Assembly (NCBI GenBank): GCA_018257865.1
Contig: JAEUBA010000043.1
Location: forward strand, 1-64,000
Source: Stereocaulon alpinum
Lineage: Eukaryota; Ascomycota; Lecanoromycetes; Lecanorales; Stereocaulaceae
DNA length: 64,000 nt
Direction: 5' to 3'
The position numbers were made by a program, and so were the translations under genes. Numbering within the stretch: position 1 is the first letter of the stretch; every line of letters begins with the position of its first letter. The notes beneath the pieces are model-generated. The model was not told the DNA's origin. It ran no database searches and saw only the letters and a program-made list of their open reading frames with translations. This document shows, one piece after another, positions 33,786 to 45,477 of this stretch.

Positions 33786-36048
33786 CTAACAGATCAACAT
33801 CCGTTTGCCATGACGTCTGGCCAATCCACATCCACTACTTCCACGCTTGACATGAGGAATGCTCGCCGAAGGGACGTTTGTTATAGTTGGAACTGCCGCC
33901 GTAGGCAATGGAGCGGTACCAGGCGCGCTTACCACTAGAGATAACGGCACACTGATGTACGTCGATGAAGTACCCACGGCCGTAGGCATTGGAGCGGTAC
34001 CAGGTGCGCTTGCCACTAGAGACGACGGCGCACCGACATACGACGATGAGTTGCCCACAGCCGTAGGCATTGGAGCGGTACCAAGCGCGCTTGCCACTAG
34101 AGACGGCACACCGGTATACAACGATGAGGTACCCACTGCCGAGTTGGTGGATGTAGATGTTGTCATGGTTTTCGAGGACTTATCCAATCCAGGAATGCTA
34201 ATAGGGAAGCATTGTGACAGCAGAGGCTCAGATTTTGTGAATAGCTCCTTCGACCAAGCAGGTTTTTTTTCACTGCTGCCTAGCGAGGCATCTATCTGTA
34301 AATCAACGGCGAAGTTGGCCTCGCTACTGAACTTTACTCCTGTTCTCGAGGCTCCGGCGTCGTGAGAGCACACACCTGCCTCATCTGTGATACTGGTAAT
34401 TAGCTTTTGCTCGCTTTCAAGCAGTCAGAGGGCGAATACCATAAGCAGCAGTCAACGTCGCGGAAACCTCTGGCAGCTTCACGGTCACTGCCACATCCAT
34501 GTTTCCAAAATGGTTAAGCTCGATGCCGAAGGAGAGCTTTGGCTGAGAAGTTGCAATAAGTGTGATGGATGCCGACCCTTTAGTGATATCGAAGTTGGGA
34601 GAAAGTTTCCCTCCGCCAAACCCAGTCGCTGAGCTGGAGTCCGGATTTTTCACGTCCGCTGTAAGTTGAGCGCTATCCGGCAGGCTTGCCTGGACACCGA
34701 AGTCTACGGTGCCCGAACCGGAAACAGTTGCGCTCCCCATCACATCATACGAGACTACTGTTCCTAATTTGAAAATGCCTGGTATTGAAATTCCGAGTGT
34801 GGGCACGCCCTCCGAGAGGAGCTCTTTGGTGTATGCGAGCGAGGGCAGCGTGGCAGTCGATGATATGGTGGCTTCAAGCTCAAGCTCAGCTTGAATACCT
34901 TTAGGCGAGGCAGTGAGGACCATGTCTTTTACATCAACAAATTTCTCGACCGAGATATGGCCAGTGACTTCAAAAGTCCCTGTTATGAAGCAGTTTTTGC
35001 AATCGAGAATAAGGCCGCCACTGAACATCATTAGCATGTGTGATTCGAGGTTGGCATAGATTTGTACATGCTTCTTTTCGGTGTAGATATTCGTCCGTCG
35101 ACCTTGTTGTCCCACGTTCACAGGGACGCTAACCGACTTGCTCACATCGAAAGTCCCAAAACCTCGCTCTTTGAGTCGCTGAGGATGTGGATAAGGATGG
35201 GTTTGACCGAAGTCAAGGTCATATTTTTCCGCAACGTCCGACCATGGGGCTGGCTGTGCTGCTAGATGCGTGGTGAGAGTGGCGGTGTCTTCGGTAACTT
35301 TAGAGATGCTGGCAAGCGTTAACAGTGGAACAGAAATTTCACTAGCCGCAGTCTACGTACAGGTATGGCTGTCTCTCATCGGCAGGGTTGCACCTGAACA
35401 TCTTCCAGTCAGCAAGTTTTCCAGAGAGTGAGAAGACAGACGATGGGACGGGTTCGGTGAATAACATTCTCATGTAGACAGACAGATCAAGGGGCATGCC
35501 ACCAGTCTGGTTGGGATTGCCACACCGAGAGTGCACTTACCCTTCATGGTTCGCAATCAATAAGAACGTTCCATTATCGTTCTGGTTGATGTAAGACCAT
35601 TCTTGTAGCGCGTAATTGAAGGCGTTCTCGGAATTGAAGGTCAGAGATATGGTTCCATCATCGCCCTTACAGTCCACAGAAGATGTCAACCCCTCGAATC
35701 GTTCCATCATGATCAGTAACAAGCCATCTGGGGCGTAAAGCGTCATGTTCGCAAGTAGAAGTTGACCGTTGTCTGTTGTTCATCAGTCCAGAACTTCCAT
35801 GCATCACAATGCTGCATACCTCCGGGACTTCCATATATCATCTGTGACTGGGTCTGCAAGTTCAAGTGCGAGAAGTCCTCCGAGGCACGAGGGTGTAGGC
35901 CGAGAGCAGCGTCATAATCGGCGATGGAAATAGGGCGTAATACAGTTGGACCTGTAGAATGTGATGAAGAAGGAATGACGTTCTCAGCAGCGCGGATGGT
36001 CGAAGTCGACGCTAAGATACTCAAGAGCGGTAATAAATGCTGATACAT
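33786..36048 (-). CDS. Secreted DUF7029/DUF7223-type cell-surface protein
   Basis: Five exons: 36048-35820, 35772-35541, 35393-35361, 35308-34440, 34384-33786; introns of 47, 147, 52 and 55 bp, all GT-AG (GTATGC, GTAAGT, GTACGT, GTATTC); 653 residues. A signal peptide spans about 1-20. The N-terminal domain resembles DUF7029: A-N-M-T-L-Y-A-P-D-G, an M-E-R-F-E-G-L-T-S-S-V-D-C segment, aromatic F-N-Y-A-L-Q-E-W and a Cys-N-P pair. The central ~290 residues are beta-rich with no Cys-rich motif, consistent with DUF7223. The last ~110 residues include three 26-27-residue repeats encoded by a minisatellite (33898-34137) and a basic Cys-containing tail. No clear GPI signal. The family is widespread in Pezizomycotina and of unknown function; a wall or adhesion role is inferred. 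Confidence 0.8.
33898..34137 (-). repeat. Coding minisatellite, 3 units of 81/81/78 bp
   Basis: Units start at 33898, 33979 and 34060, each beginning GCCGTAGGCA(A/T)TGGAGCGGTA. Unit lengths are multiples of three and stay in frame with the minus-strand secreted protein, giving repeats of the type A-P-G-T-A-P-M-P-T-A-V-G. Unit number could vary between strains. Confidence 0.9.
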
Positions 36049-38861
36049 CTTGGTGTGGTGCGAATGAAAGATTGATGTCTATGCTCACGAAACAACGATA
36101 TGAATTAAAGATTTAAGGAGAGTCGGGGTTTGCATAGGCTTCATTAAATGTTGATCCCTTGTGTCGTACAGACTGGTAACAGCGGGGAGACGGTCTATAT
36201 ATATGCGAAGCAGTCCCCAGGTCATACTTGCTGCCAGCTATACAAGTCAGCGGAACCCCAACTAACGCCAAGCAAACGAAATTGTGACGTGCGGGATACA
36301 ACAATGATCCTTGACGAGGCTCACAATTCGAGATGGAAGAACACAGTTAAGGCAGGCCAGTTGCACGTCTTACAGGGTAAAAATTCCCTTCCCCACCACC
36401 CCCCCAAGTCTTTCCCCCAACATTGTCGTTCGTTTGCACCGTAGATGATTGCATATACGTTTTAGGCTATAATGGTGACCTAGGAACATGCGCAACAGCG
36501 GGCTCAGGCCATCACTACGCCGTCGCAATGTCCGCGCCCTGGATTCGATTGGAAAGCGCCATATGGCAATGCGGACGGTATGAAAGGGGGGCAGGAAGAC
36601 ACGGGAGGGTGGGGGCCGGAGGAAGTCAGCTTGGCTTGGCCGTGTTTCATGATAGACTTCGATGGGGGCCACCGTTGCTAAGGTTAGAACCTATGTAATG
36701 TAAGATTACCATAGTCGCTCAGGATTGGGCTGTGTTTCCTCATAGAGTTCCCGGGGGGCCACCGTTGCTAACGTTATATACTGTAAGATTAACATAGTCG
36801 CTTAGGATGGGGCTGTGTTTCGTCCACGGAGATTACAGTTTGGCAGATCTTTCTAATATGGCCGACGTTGGCGGTACTTTGCAATGTCAGCCCACATGTC
36901 AGCGAACAATGTTGACAGGGTTTCCGTTGAAGGGAGTTCCTCCTCGTCGTTGTCTACCTTAGAAGATCACCTGTGCCTTGTGATTGTCAGCACGTATCTG
37001 CGTCTAATTCCTGTGTTCAATTTCCGTATACAGGTGAGCGGGGTTTATGCATACCCTATCTTGAATCATGGTATCGTACTGTCCAACCTGTATGTGAACG
37101 TCTCGAGCGCTTTTAAATGATGGTGAGCTACTATCACTATCTGACCGTTAAAGCTTTCACTGGTCCATATGAATACAACCTGCCAAACCCGAGCAATCGG
37201 TCCAATCTTTTTTCGAATAACTCAAAATCAAACTCCACGCCCTGCTAAACGTACGTCCGAAGAGCGTATTCGCCGGTATTAGATAGTGCTCCGGGATCAA
37301 ATCCAGTCCGGCATTCGGCTCAGTCTCGCTCCGAGTCCGACCTCCCTCTTTTGCATTCACCAAGTTCAGCAGATACTCAATTACCTATCTCGCTTTTTCC
37401 CATATTCGTTTCCTCGGAACAAGGAAACGGCCATCATCATTATGGACCTGGGTTCCGTGGCAGAGTTGATTGCGCACAAGGATGTAGATGTGCGATAGCA
37501 AGGGGGATGCACCTACTGGTTATGGTCGGAGCAAGCGCAGTGGTCGGGGGGGTTGCTGGGGACGACGAAACCAATTCTGGGGGCATATGATGTCGTCAGA
37601 GTATCGCGCTCATCATAGCTGAATTGCGTCAATGGTCGTGGGTCATTGTAGACGCACAGTACATTGTACAGCTAGGCGCTATCTTCACGGTTGTCATTAG
37701 GGAGACGGAACACCTCGTGGACGCTGGTAGTAGTTTGAAGGTCCGACGGGGAAGTATGATTGAGCATTGTACGAACCATAGATCTCAAGCCTGGTGCCTG
37801 ATGGAGGCATTTGAGCCGATTGACTTGGTCCAATCATTGACAGATAGCAGGTCTGCTAGAAGTGTGCGAACGTGAGGGAGCATTGGGGACAGCTGGGTAG
37901 ATAGCGGAACCGCAAAGTGAACTGGGGGTGTTCCACGACGAGTTGTTAGAGCGAGGGCTAGGAATTAGATCAGTAGAACGCCGATCAAGAATCAAAGTGG
38001 CAGTGTTTTAGACGACCTGTCCTTTAATGAGAGAGTCAAAGCGATCGGAGAATGGGTGAGGATGCATTCCTGAGACCTGATGCATTCCAATCACGAACCC
38101 AATTGTCTCGGCCGAATTCGAGCTACAAAGTTGATCACATCCATTATACAGCTCGGTACGTTACTCTTGCAAAGTAGATATTGATGCAATGATAGCCACG
38201 GAAGCAGAAGTAAAAGTGCGATTATCGAAAGGTTATATGCTCCACAAGTCGATTTGAGGCTTGAAGCATGTTTCTTTTGTCTCCATAGTAGGTTACACGT
38301 GTCTAAGAAGACTTTGTGATCGTTGGACATTGGTGAAAAGGACAGGTAGCAGGATTCACCCTCATCATGTTGTCAAACCCCTAGAGTTATCACCCGCCTG
38401 GGCTGCCCAGGACGCCCTCAACGAGGTCCAGAGTGTTTGCCTGGGTAGCAAATCAGCTCGCCGGGCTTCACGGGTTTCACTTCATCTTGGGGCCCCCTCG
38501 ATCCACCCGGAGTCGCCAGTTCAGCATACACTGATAAGACGGAGGGTTTTAAACAGTCATGAATCCTTCTAGAGACGTACAATTTTGAGTTCTCCATCTA
38601 TCGCATCCCTTGCATCTGTGCAGTCCCACTTCCATGCCTCCGTAGTGTTTCTCGGGTACACGAGACAAAGTCGTTATGATAGACTGGATACATGGCGTCT
38701 TCAGATATTGCTTCTGGCCTGGGGGTGGATCATCGATTGCTGGCAGTTTCAGGCTATCAGACCTTGCTGGCCTAACCCCTTGCATCCGTACGATTAGTAC
38801 ATTCCTGATGAAGTCTGAGGAGAGGGATTCCGTAGGCATGTGACAATATCTCAAGAGATGG
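36049..38861. other. 2.8-kb gene-poor stretch
   Basis: Upstream region of the secreted protein (36049-36400), then no supported gene. Frames of 60-100 codons at 36370, 37286, 37624 and 38261 lack motifs. Contains the tandem duplication at 36642-36815. No RIP signature. Confidence 0.5.
36642..36815. repeat. Imperfect tandem duplication (~91 and ~83 bp)
   Basis: Both units share TGTTTC...GGGGGCCACCGTTGCTAA, then GTAAGATTA(C/A)CATAGTCGCT(C/T)AGGAT(T/G)GGG. A third partial start (CTGTGTTTCGTCC) follows at 36812. Non-coding. Confidence 0.75.
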
Positions 38862-40109
38862 ATGTTCCCCTCAGATCTCTGTCAAGCCCTTATAATGCAA
38901 TCCCCAGGAAACAAGCCAGTCAAGTCAGCATCTCTTGCCCTTGTTCTGCTGTCACTCATTCTGCTTCTACGATCTCCTATCGCTCGTCGCCTCTCAACAA
39001 GCTCACTACGCATGTTAAATGTCAATCATGCCTCTCAAAGCGTACCACCGATCCCGAACATCGTACATTTCGTTCACCTGGTCGAGTCGAATCCCACTGG
39101 TGGTGCATCACACTTGGAGTTCCCATTCCGGCAATTCCTCTCAGTGTACTCTGCATATTACTACCTCAGTCCGGAAATCATATATATACATACCAACATC
39201 GACAAGAGCCTTATCGAGGAAACGCTCAAGGAGGCTAAGAGTCCATACACTCGGGCAATCGCTCAATTGCCCATCGTCAACTTTCGGTACCACGCAGCTC
39301 CTAACAGAACAACGGACGGCCAAACGATAGACAGAATACCCCATCAATCCGACTTCGTTCGCACTGATGTTTTGCAGGAATATGGGGGCATTTATCTTGA
39401 CGATGATGTTTACATTCTCCGCGACCTGTACCCATTACGCCACATCGGTTTCAAAAATATAGTCGGTAGGCAAGCGGGTGGACATATTTGCAACGCAGTG
39501 CTCTTGGCGACACCCCACAATGAAAGGTTCGGGAACGAGATGATGATGGCATATCACACCCTCATGGATGCCGTCTTTGATGGGGGCTGGGAAACCCATT
39601 CTGTATTCCTGCTGAGTACTTTGGCCCGGGAATTTGCGGCGGACCCTAGCCAAGTCTTAGATCTCCCTCAGGACTCCTTCTTCCCACTGTCGTGGATGCA
39701 TGACGATCTTGAGTATCTCTACCGCAGACATGATGATACAGCCGTTGCTGTGGTCAATAACGAACCTACAACAAATCTCGAGGATTTCATTGCGAACTTC
39801 AAGCTTTGGCAGGATGAAACGTGGGAAAGGGATTGGCGCACATCGTATGTACTGCATGGATGGACCAGTGCAATTTCTTCATACCTCAATGAGACTGAGC
39901 AGTTGGAAGTCTTCGGGTCGGATCAGGGCATTACCTTGGATTATGTTCTCGAAGGGACTAGCAACTTTGCCTTGGCGGTTCTGCCTGCAGTCAAACATGC
40001 ACTTGATAATGGTATCTTGGATCATGTAACGAACGGCTTGATGGCGTTGGGTGGTGCTGCTATGGACCCAGAGGAGCTTTTAGAGATGGGCATTGAAATG
40101 CCGGAATAG
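38862..40109 (+). CDS. GT32-type glycosyltransferase (type II membrane protein)
   Basis: Intronless, 415 residues from ATG 38862; an in-frame ATG at 38895 would remove 11 residues and place the membrane anchor nearer the N-terminus, so either start is possible. One hydrophobic anchor at about 23-37 (L-A-L-V-L-L-S-L-I-L-L-L). The Gly_transf_sug (sugar-binding DXD) domain follows: P-N-I-V-H-F, a D-x-x-R helix (S-D-F-V-R-x-D-V-L), Y-G-G-I-Y-L-D180-D-D-V, the metal/nucleotide-sugar DXD motif, then N-A-V-L-L-A and a C-terminal Y-V-L-H-G-W. Predicted Golgi lumen enzyme adding a hexose to glycans or lipids; donor and acceptor cannot be told. Intact. Confidence 0.85.
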   Translation: MFPSDLCQALIMQSPGNKPVKSASLALVLLSLILLLRSPIARRLSTSSLRMLNVNHASQSVPPIPNIVHFVHLVESNPTGGASHLEFPFRQFLSVYSAYYYLSPEIIYIHTNIDKSLIEETLKEAKSPYTRAIAQLPIVNFRYHAAPNRTTDGQTIDRIPHQSDFVRTDVLQEYGGIYLDDDVYILRDLYPLRHIGFKNIVGRQAGGHICNAVLLATPHNERFGNEMMMAYHTLMDAVFDGGWETHSVFLLSTLAREFAADPSQVLDLPQDSFFPLSWMHDDLEYLYRRHDDTAVAVVNNEPTTNLEDFIANFKLWQDETWERDWRTSYVLHGWTSAISSYLNETEQLEVFGSDQGITLDYVLEGTSNFALAVLPAVKHALDNGILDHVTNGLMALGGAAMDPEELLEMGIEMPE

Positions 40110-40885
40110 TAGGCAAACTTGCCTTCCCATGTAAAGTGATATTGATAATTCAGGGCTATTAGCATTGGAGAAAATCTAGTGACTTGTGATCCAAGCCGTA
40201 GTTCGAGCTCCTAGGCAAGATTGACGACATGGACTAGAGACGTGTTGTTTTGAAGAGAACAGATCACGGCCCCCAAAGTCTAAATCGCGAGCCAGTCCCG
40301 TCCTTGGCGCAGACTAGAGGCTTGGCATTATGCTACTCGAATCCCCACTCCACAGATTCTCGAAACTTCAACTTACGTCTGATTAGAGGTAGGCAATCTA
40401 GACCTTGTACAATACCTGCGATACGCTTTTCTCTCAGTGCTCTTTAGGTTATCGCAAGCAGTGAACTATCTCGCCATTCCTATTAGTCTGGTCTCTCATG
40501 TCTTTACTGCCTGCTCTCCATCTCATTCCGTTTCATGCCTCTTTTGCTCGATTATCGATATGGCTTTTATAAGATTGATTTAAAATGATGACATGAAAGC
40601 AGTATTCGCCATGAGAACGCGACCGACAAGAATGTGGTCAGTATTCAATGTAGCAAACATCGCCACATGCGCGCTGACTTGGCATTCCACACTACCGTGA
40701 TCATCTCATCTCACTTCTAGCATCTTCCTCTATCTTTGCTGTTCTACCCATTCAATCGTTCTACTATCCACACTCATTAAGCATTGCTGTAAGAAGTATC
40801 TTTGCCTAAGTCTTCCTTCCGGCATTGTTTCCGGTATCCAGTCCCTACCTTTCCGTCCTCCAGGTGCCCTCACCTCCACGAAACA
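40110..40885. other. Intergenic region between GT32 and adhesin-like gene
   Basis: 776 bp. C/T-rich tracts near 40490-40540 and 40700-40880 look like the promoter and 5' UTR of the downstream secreted protein. No gene. Confidence 0.45.
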
Positions 40886-43224
40886 ATGTACCCTCTCTGG
40901 GCGTTTGTACTGTGCCTGCTGCCATCACTTGGTGCAATGGCGCAAGAGACCGTGAGCTTAGGAACTTGCGATAGTAAGTATCCCGCGGCGCCGAAAGATG
41001 CCACCTTGCAACCCGCTCCCTCCACGTCGGGCTTGCTCTCTGGTCTCATAACGTCGGGTGGAACATTATCTGGTTCGACACCTTCCGGGTTGACACTATC
41101 CTCCTTGATACTATCCAGCTCGACACCGTCCAATTCGATGCCTTCCGGCGGCCCCAGTCCAACTTCAGGAGAGTCAGCCTCATCTACGTAAGCTCATCAA
41201 CAGTATATCACAGGCCATGCATGCTTACTTAATTAGAACTCTCCTCACTGCAGCTCAGTCAACTGCGGTAAAAATGGTGGCGGTCCTCAGCTTCAGTCCT
41301 CTACAAAGCAACCAAGGAAACAGGAACAGTCGTCACCGTCTCGTATCGCGTCAGGGTACGGTGTTGTACCCCAACAAAGACGGTGGGGTTTCTTCATCAT
41401 GTGGGGAATCGATCCCCTATACTCTGCTCGGAGATGGCACTCTTTCGACCCCAAATGGCATCATCGTTGCTCCAGCAGATACCGATTCGTTTCCTTTCAA
41501 GCCCACGGCGAACCCTGGTCCGGATGATGTCCCTGGAGCGTGGCAATTCACAGGTACTATGGCCGCATGGATGGACCCAACATTCGATGGTGGTGTAGCT
41601 ATCATTTGCATGGATTCTGCAGCCGGTGCGACAGCGGGCATCTCCGTCTACGTTCATGGAACGCCACCCAATACTTGCACTCCACTGACTTTCGGCCCGG
41701 CGCCAGGTAAGTTGGGATACCTATTATAGGGCTTGGAATGACTAACGGTTGACAGCCTCTGAATGTCCATCAATCGGAAGTATGGATCCTGCTACAGGTG
41801 TCAGTTATGCAGTGGAGTTCTCCAATAGCGTTGCGTCTGCCCTGCCGGCAAGCTCAGCTGCCCTACCTACTATTGTCGAAACTTATGACTCCTCTAGCGC
41901 CTTATCTACCTCTAACCCGAACCCTATCATTCCCACCAGTAGCACGGCCAACACTCCTGCACCCCTTGCTCCCACAGTGCCCGCTACCTCTGCATCTGCT
42001 ACGGCCACCTCTACGCCTGCTGCACCACCTGTTAGCAGCTCTGTTGGAAATGTTGCTGCATCCTCAAGCTCTCCTGCGAGCACTCCCTTCACCCCATCAT
42101 TTGGCCCAGCATCTAGCTCGATATCCATTCCTGGTGCTCTATCAATCACTGGGACAATTGCGCCTTCAATGACTAGTACGACCGCGACGGCAATCTCAAT
42201 CACAAGTTCCAATAGCATTGCTATCGCCCCTTTCACTCGCGGTACCACTGAAAGCTCAATATTCGCCGTCATTGGAAGCTCAACAGGAAGTTTGACCGCA
42301 AGTTCGACCACGCTTTTAGGTAGCGGTTCAACTGGAAGCTCAGGTAGCACTCTGAGCACAACTTCGATACTTATTTCAACTACCAGTACTACGGGGGGCT
42401 CGATAGGCGGTTCTATTGGAAGCTCATATAGCAGTGTCACTGCAGATATGAATGGTGGCGCTACTGGGAGCTTGTCTAGCAGTCACTCTGGAAGCTTAAC
42501 TGGCAGCACTACTGGAAGCTCGACTGACGGTTCCCTTGGAAGTCTAACTGGCGCTTCCACTGGAAACGCAGTCAGCAGTGCTGGTGGAGCTTCTGACGGT
42601 TCTCCTGGAAGCTTATCGGCCACTAGCTCTGGCGCTTCGGCTGGCAACCTATTCAGCAGTGCTAGTGGAACTCCTAGCGATTCTTCTGGAAGCTCATCTA
42701 GCGCTTTGACTGGAAACCCAATCAGCAGTGCTAGCGGAACTCCTGGCGGTGTTCCTGGAAGCTCATCGGCGAGTAGCGCTGGAAGCTTGAATGGGAGTTC
42801 AACTAGCAGTGCTAGTGGAACTCCTGGCGGCTCCCTTGGAAGCTCATCTGCAAGTAGTACGGGAAGCTCAACTGGAAGTCCAAGCGGCAGTACAAGCGGA
42901 GCTCCACCAATTAGCATAAGCGGAACCTCACCTAGTGGCGTGAGCGGAAGTTCAAGCGGAGTACTACCTGTTAGTACAAGCGCAACCTCACCTGGTGCCG
43001 TAAGCGGAGGTCCAAGCGGAGCTCTATCAGCTACTACAAGCGGAGCCTCACCCGGTAGTACAAGCGGAGCATCAGCCGGTAGTATAAGCGGAAGTTCAAG
43101 CGGAATCACGACCGGAGCTCCAAGTGGCAGCCCAAGTGGCAGCACAAGCAAAAGTTCAACGGGAAGCTCAGCAGGCGGGGTATTCCTTTTGCTTTCTGCC
43201 CCGGGTGGTGGCGTAGGCGCCTGA
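40886..43224 (+). CDS. Secreted Ser/Thr/Gly-rich adhesin-like protein
   Basis: Three exons: 40886-41187, 41237-41706, 41756-43224; both introns 49 bp (donors GTAAGC and GTAAGT, acceptors AATTAG and GACAG); 746 residues. Signal peptide about 1-19 (L-W-A-F-V-L-C-L-L). A Ser/Pro-rich linker is followed by a structured ~140-residue domain with Cys, Trp and Gly (V-P-G-A-W-Q-F-T-G-T, D-P-T-F-D-G-G). Exon 3 is low-complexity: first Thr/Ala/Ser/Pro, then about 350 residues of G-S-S and S-G-x-S repeats, heavily O-glycosylatable. It ends A-G-G-V-F-L-L-L-S-A-P-G-G-G-V-G-A, a weak hydrophobic tail that might be a poor GPI signal. A cell-wall or adhesin role is inferred from composition; repeat number probably varies among strains. 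Confidence 0.75.
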
Positions 43225-43348
43225 GTAGACATATCAATCTAGTAATATAATTAGATAGAACAAATATTACTTGCCGCTGTAGAATTGTAAACATTATGTG
43301 TCACCGAAGGGGCGAATTTCGTTCAATCACACTATCTCCTCAATAGCG

Positions 43349-43685
43349 TCACACATTCATATCTTTCAAGAAGAAGCAGCAGTGACGATGAGGGTCAGGC
43401 CGGGAGTGGACTACCTCGAGGCTCATCGATGCTAGCAATTGTAGATGTTTGAACTTCCTCGGATAAAAAGATGCACCCTCTACAAAGATACATTCGAAAA
43501 GGTTTTCCAGTTGCGAAGCTCTGATGTGATTGTGTTCTGGCGTCGTGATATCTTGGCAAAGCCTATCCAAGAGCTTGTCCTTGATCTCGATGGTCCATGA
43601 ACCTCCAGGACCTTCCTGGAAACGGTGGTCTTCGCTTCCGAGGTTGTGCCCCTGTACCCAGCGAGCCTGACAGCATTGTTATGGT
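43349..43685 (-). pseudogene. Start-less ORF fragment, possibly F-box/LRR-type C-terminus
   Basis: A minus-strand frame runs about 110 codons without a proper start; a TAA lies just upstream. It has a natural-looking composition (W-T-I-E-I-K-D-K-L-L, then Q-L-E-N-L-F-E, F-V-E-G-A-S-F, L-Q-L-L-A-S-M) and a proper stop. This resembles the tail of fungal F-box or leucine-rich proteins. A missing upstream exon beginning at a CAG near 43678 is also possible. Identity is weak. Confidence 0.3.
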
Positions 43686-44197
43686 TTCTGGGCGCCGCAG
43701 GTGCTGATACCGACTCGATGGCCATTTGCTATCTGCCCACGGCAACGGGCATGCAAGCGCGAGCATAGAATTTGAGCCTCGGCTTGATGACTTTCGGTTT
43801 GATTTTATTGCGTGATAGCATACATTGACCTGGTTTGCAGTTTCTTGTTCCTATAATCCCGACTATTAACATGGTGATCACTGTTCAATCATGAGTGGGA
43901 CCGTGGAGCAAGTCTGCATACGCAACGTCTAAAAGTCAGCACGGGGAATCATCTAGAGCAATGAGTGGTTGAAATAAAACCCTGCGTGACTAGCGCGCTG
44001 TTACGACGGCTTCGTATTGATTGTATGCGGTACCCTGCATATCATGACCGGCAATGGATTTTACAGGCCCAAGGATGACAGCTCAACAGAATCTTGTAGT
44101 TGCCACGAATGAGTCTTCATTCTGAGGCTTGAGCTAGTAGACTGCAGATGCATTAGGAGGAGTATGACTGTCAAAATAGACCAAGCGCACTTCATGC

Positions 44198-44428
44198 TCA
44201 CAGGCACAAGAGTGTGAACAGATCCACGTGCATCGATGTATGAGCTGATTTTGTTGGCCAACGAATGCCAAGATACCTGTGCATCGATGGCAGCCAACTA
44301 TGGCCAAGCAACAAGCTACCTCGGCCGAACAATTCTTGCAACACCGGTACGATCGCGTACAGGAGCGCGTTGTGTAGAGGACTAGAGCCATGTTTTTGCG
44401 CCGAGTGGATAGTTGCTTGCCCTGGAGC
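44198..44428 (-). pseudogene. Possible ankyrin-repeat relic
   Basis: A 76-codon minus frame without a start, preceded by TAA, reads H-G-S-S-P-L-H-N-A-L-L-Y-A-I followed by V-L-Q-E-L-F-G-R-G-S. This fits one ankyrin repeat (G-x-T-P-L-H-x-A ... V-x-x-L-L-x-x-G). Nothing on either side extends it. Isolated repeats can arise by chance. Confidence 0.3.
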
Positions 44429-45477
44429 TTATGCTCAAGAGGAAGTTATCCAATCAAATCGGTATATTTCATGATTACCATGAATTGTCCCAACACTTAC
44501 CTATGAGCGCTCAAAGGACTCACCCTGCATTCCAGATGCATACCTTAATCAATGACGCTGTATATAGCTGAGTGTACATAATAAAGCTCTCCAGTTGCCA
44601 GGGGGTTCACCAGCGTTGCGCGGTAGTGTAAAGGAGTCAAGGTAGGACGTATTATTTTCTATATGTACAGCGGAGCGAACTCCGCGATCGTGGCGAAGTG
44701 GCGCTTGGAGATCCCGGGCGTAGGTGTGTTGGTAAAGGCGAAGAAGGTTTTGCCGGGCCGATCACCCGTAGATGAGGTCATGCATCGAACTTTCAACCTG
44801 CATGACCGGATCGCATTATCCTCTTTTAGGCTAGAACTATCGAGTCATGCTGTTTTCGGTTCAAATCATAAGTAAGGTAAGGTAAGTGGTATACGTACCA
44901 CTGGATCTACCTTAGATCTCATCCCGAGCTACCCGTTGCTCAGATCTCATGTAAAACTGTCATCTCCCGTAATCTGCTGCTCTTCGCTCTCGCTAGCACA
45001 AGTATGCCGAGCCAATGGCTGTTCAGTCAATTCGTGTCAGCAATACTGCCTCCTTTCCATTGGCTTCCTGGAGGGCGACTATGGGTTGGATACCCGTTGA
45101 CCGAGGTAGCTGCAGCAAATTTTCGATAGCGCCATCACCTGCGTCACTGTTTGTCCAAATGAATCCAGCAATCAACCCTCAAAGCAACTGCATTTGCCAT
45201 TGTAAGAGCCGCGTAAATACGAGAAATGGCGAGAAAGGGTCTCTTTGCACCAATTGTGCTCTTACCCAAATTCACCCAATCCATGACCTCAAGCTTCTAA
45301 ACTTACCGGCAGCTCCTGCCTTCGGCAAATGGTCAGCACCATGACGCGTTACGTGCGTGGGACGCCTGTGACGACAGCTCAATCCTTTCGCCACCGAAGC
45401 TATAAATCCTCCCTTGGCCACATATATGGCCATTTCCCTTGGGCGACCTCATCTAAGCATCTCCAAACAATACCAAG
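44429..45477. other. Spacer and promoter of the Rds1-like gene
   Basis: No gene supported. Frames at 44663 and 45015 lack motifs. 45390-45477 is the likely 5' UTR and promoter of the downstream gene, with C-rich tracts. Confidence 0.45.

Noticed and set aside
33859..34365. 168-codon plus-strand ORF
   Set aside because: Antisense shadow of the last exon and minisatellite of the DUF7029/DUF7223-type gene, whose minus-strand exons join with good splice sites.
35743..35820. Possible frameshift in the first ORF of the secreted DUF7029-type protein
   Set aside because: A 47-bp GTATGC...ACAG intron at 35819-35773 removes the apparent shift and restores the family sequence.
42483..43232. 249-codon minus-strand ORF rich in Leu-Pro-Glu
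   Set aside because: Antisense shadow of the Ser/Gly repeat region of the adhesin-like gene.
44640..44880. Possible tRNA-like sequence near the motif GGTTCAAATCATAAG
   Set aside because: No matching acceptor stem or anticodon arm could be folded around it. I found no convincing tRNA or rRNA gene in the window.
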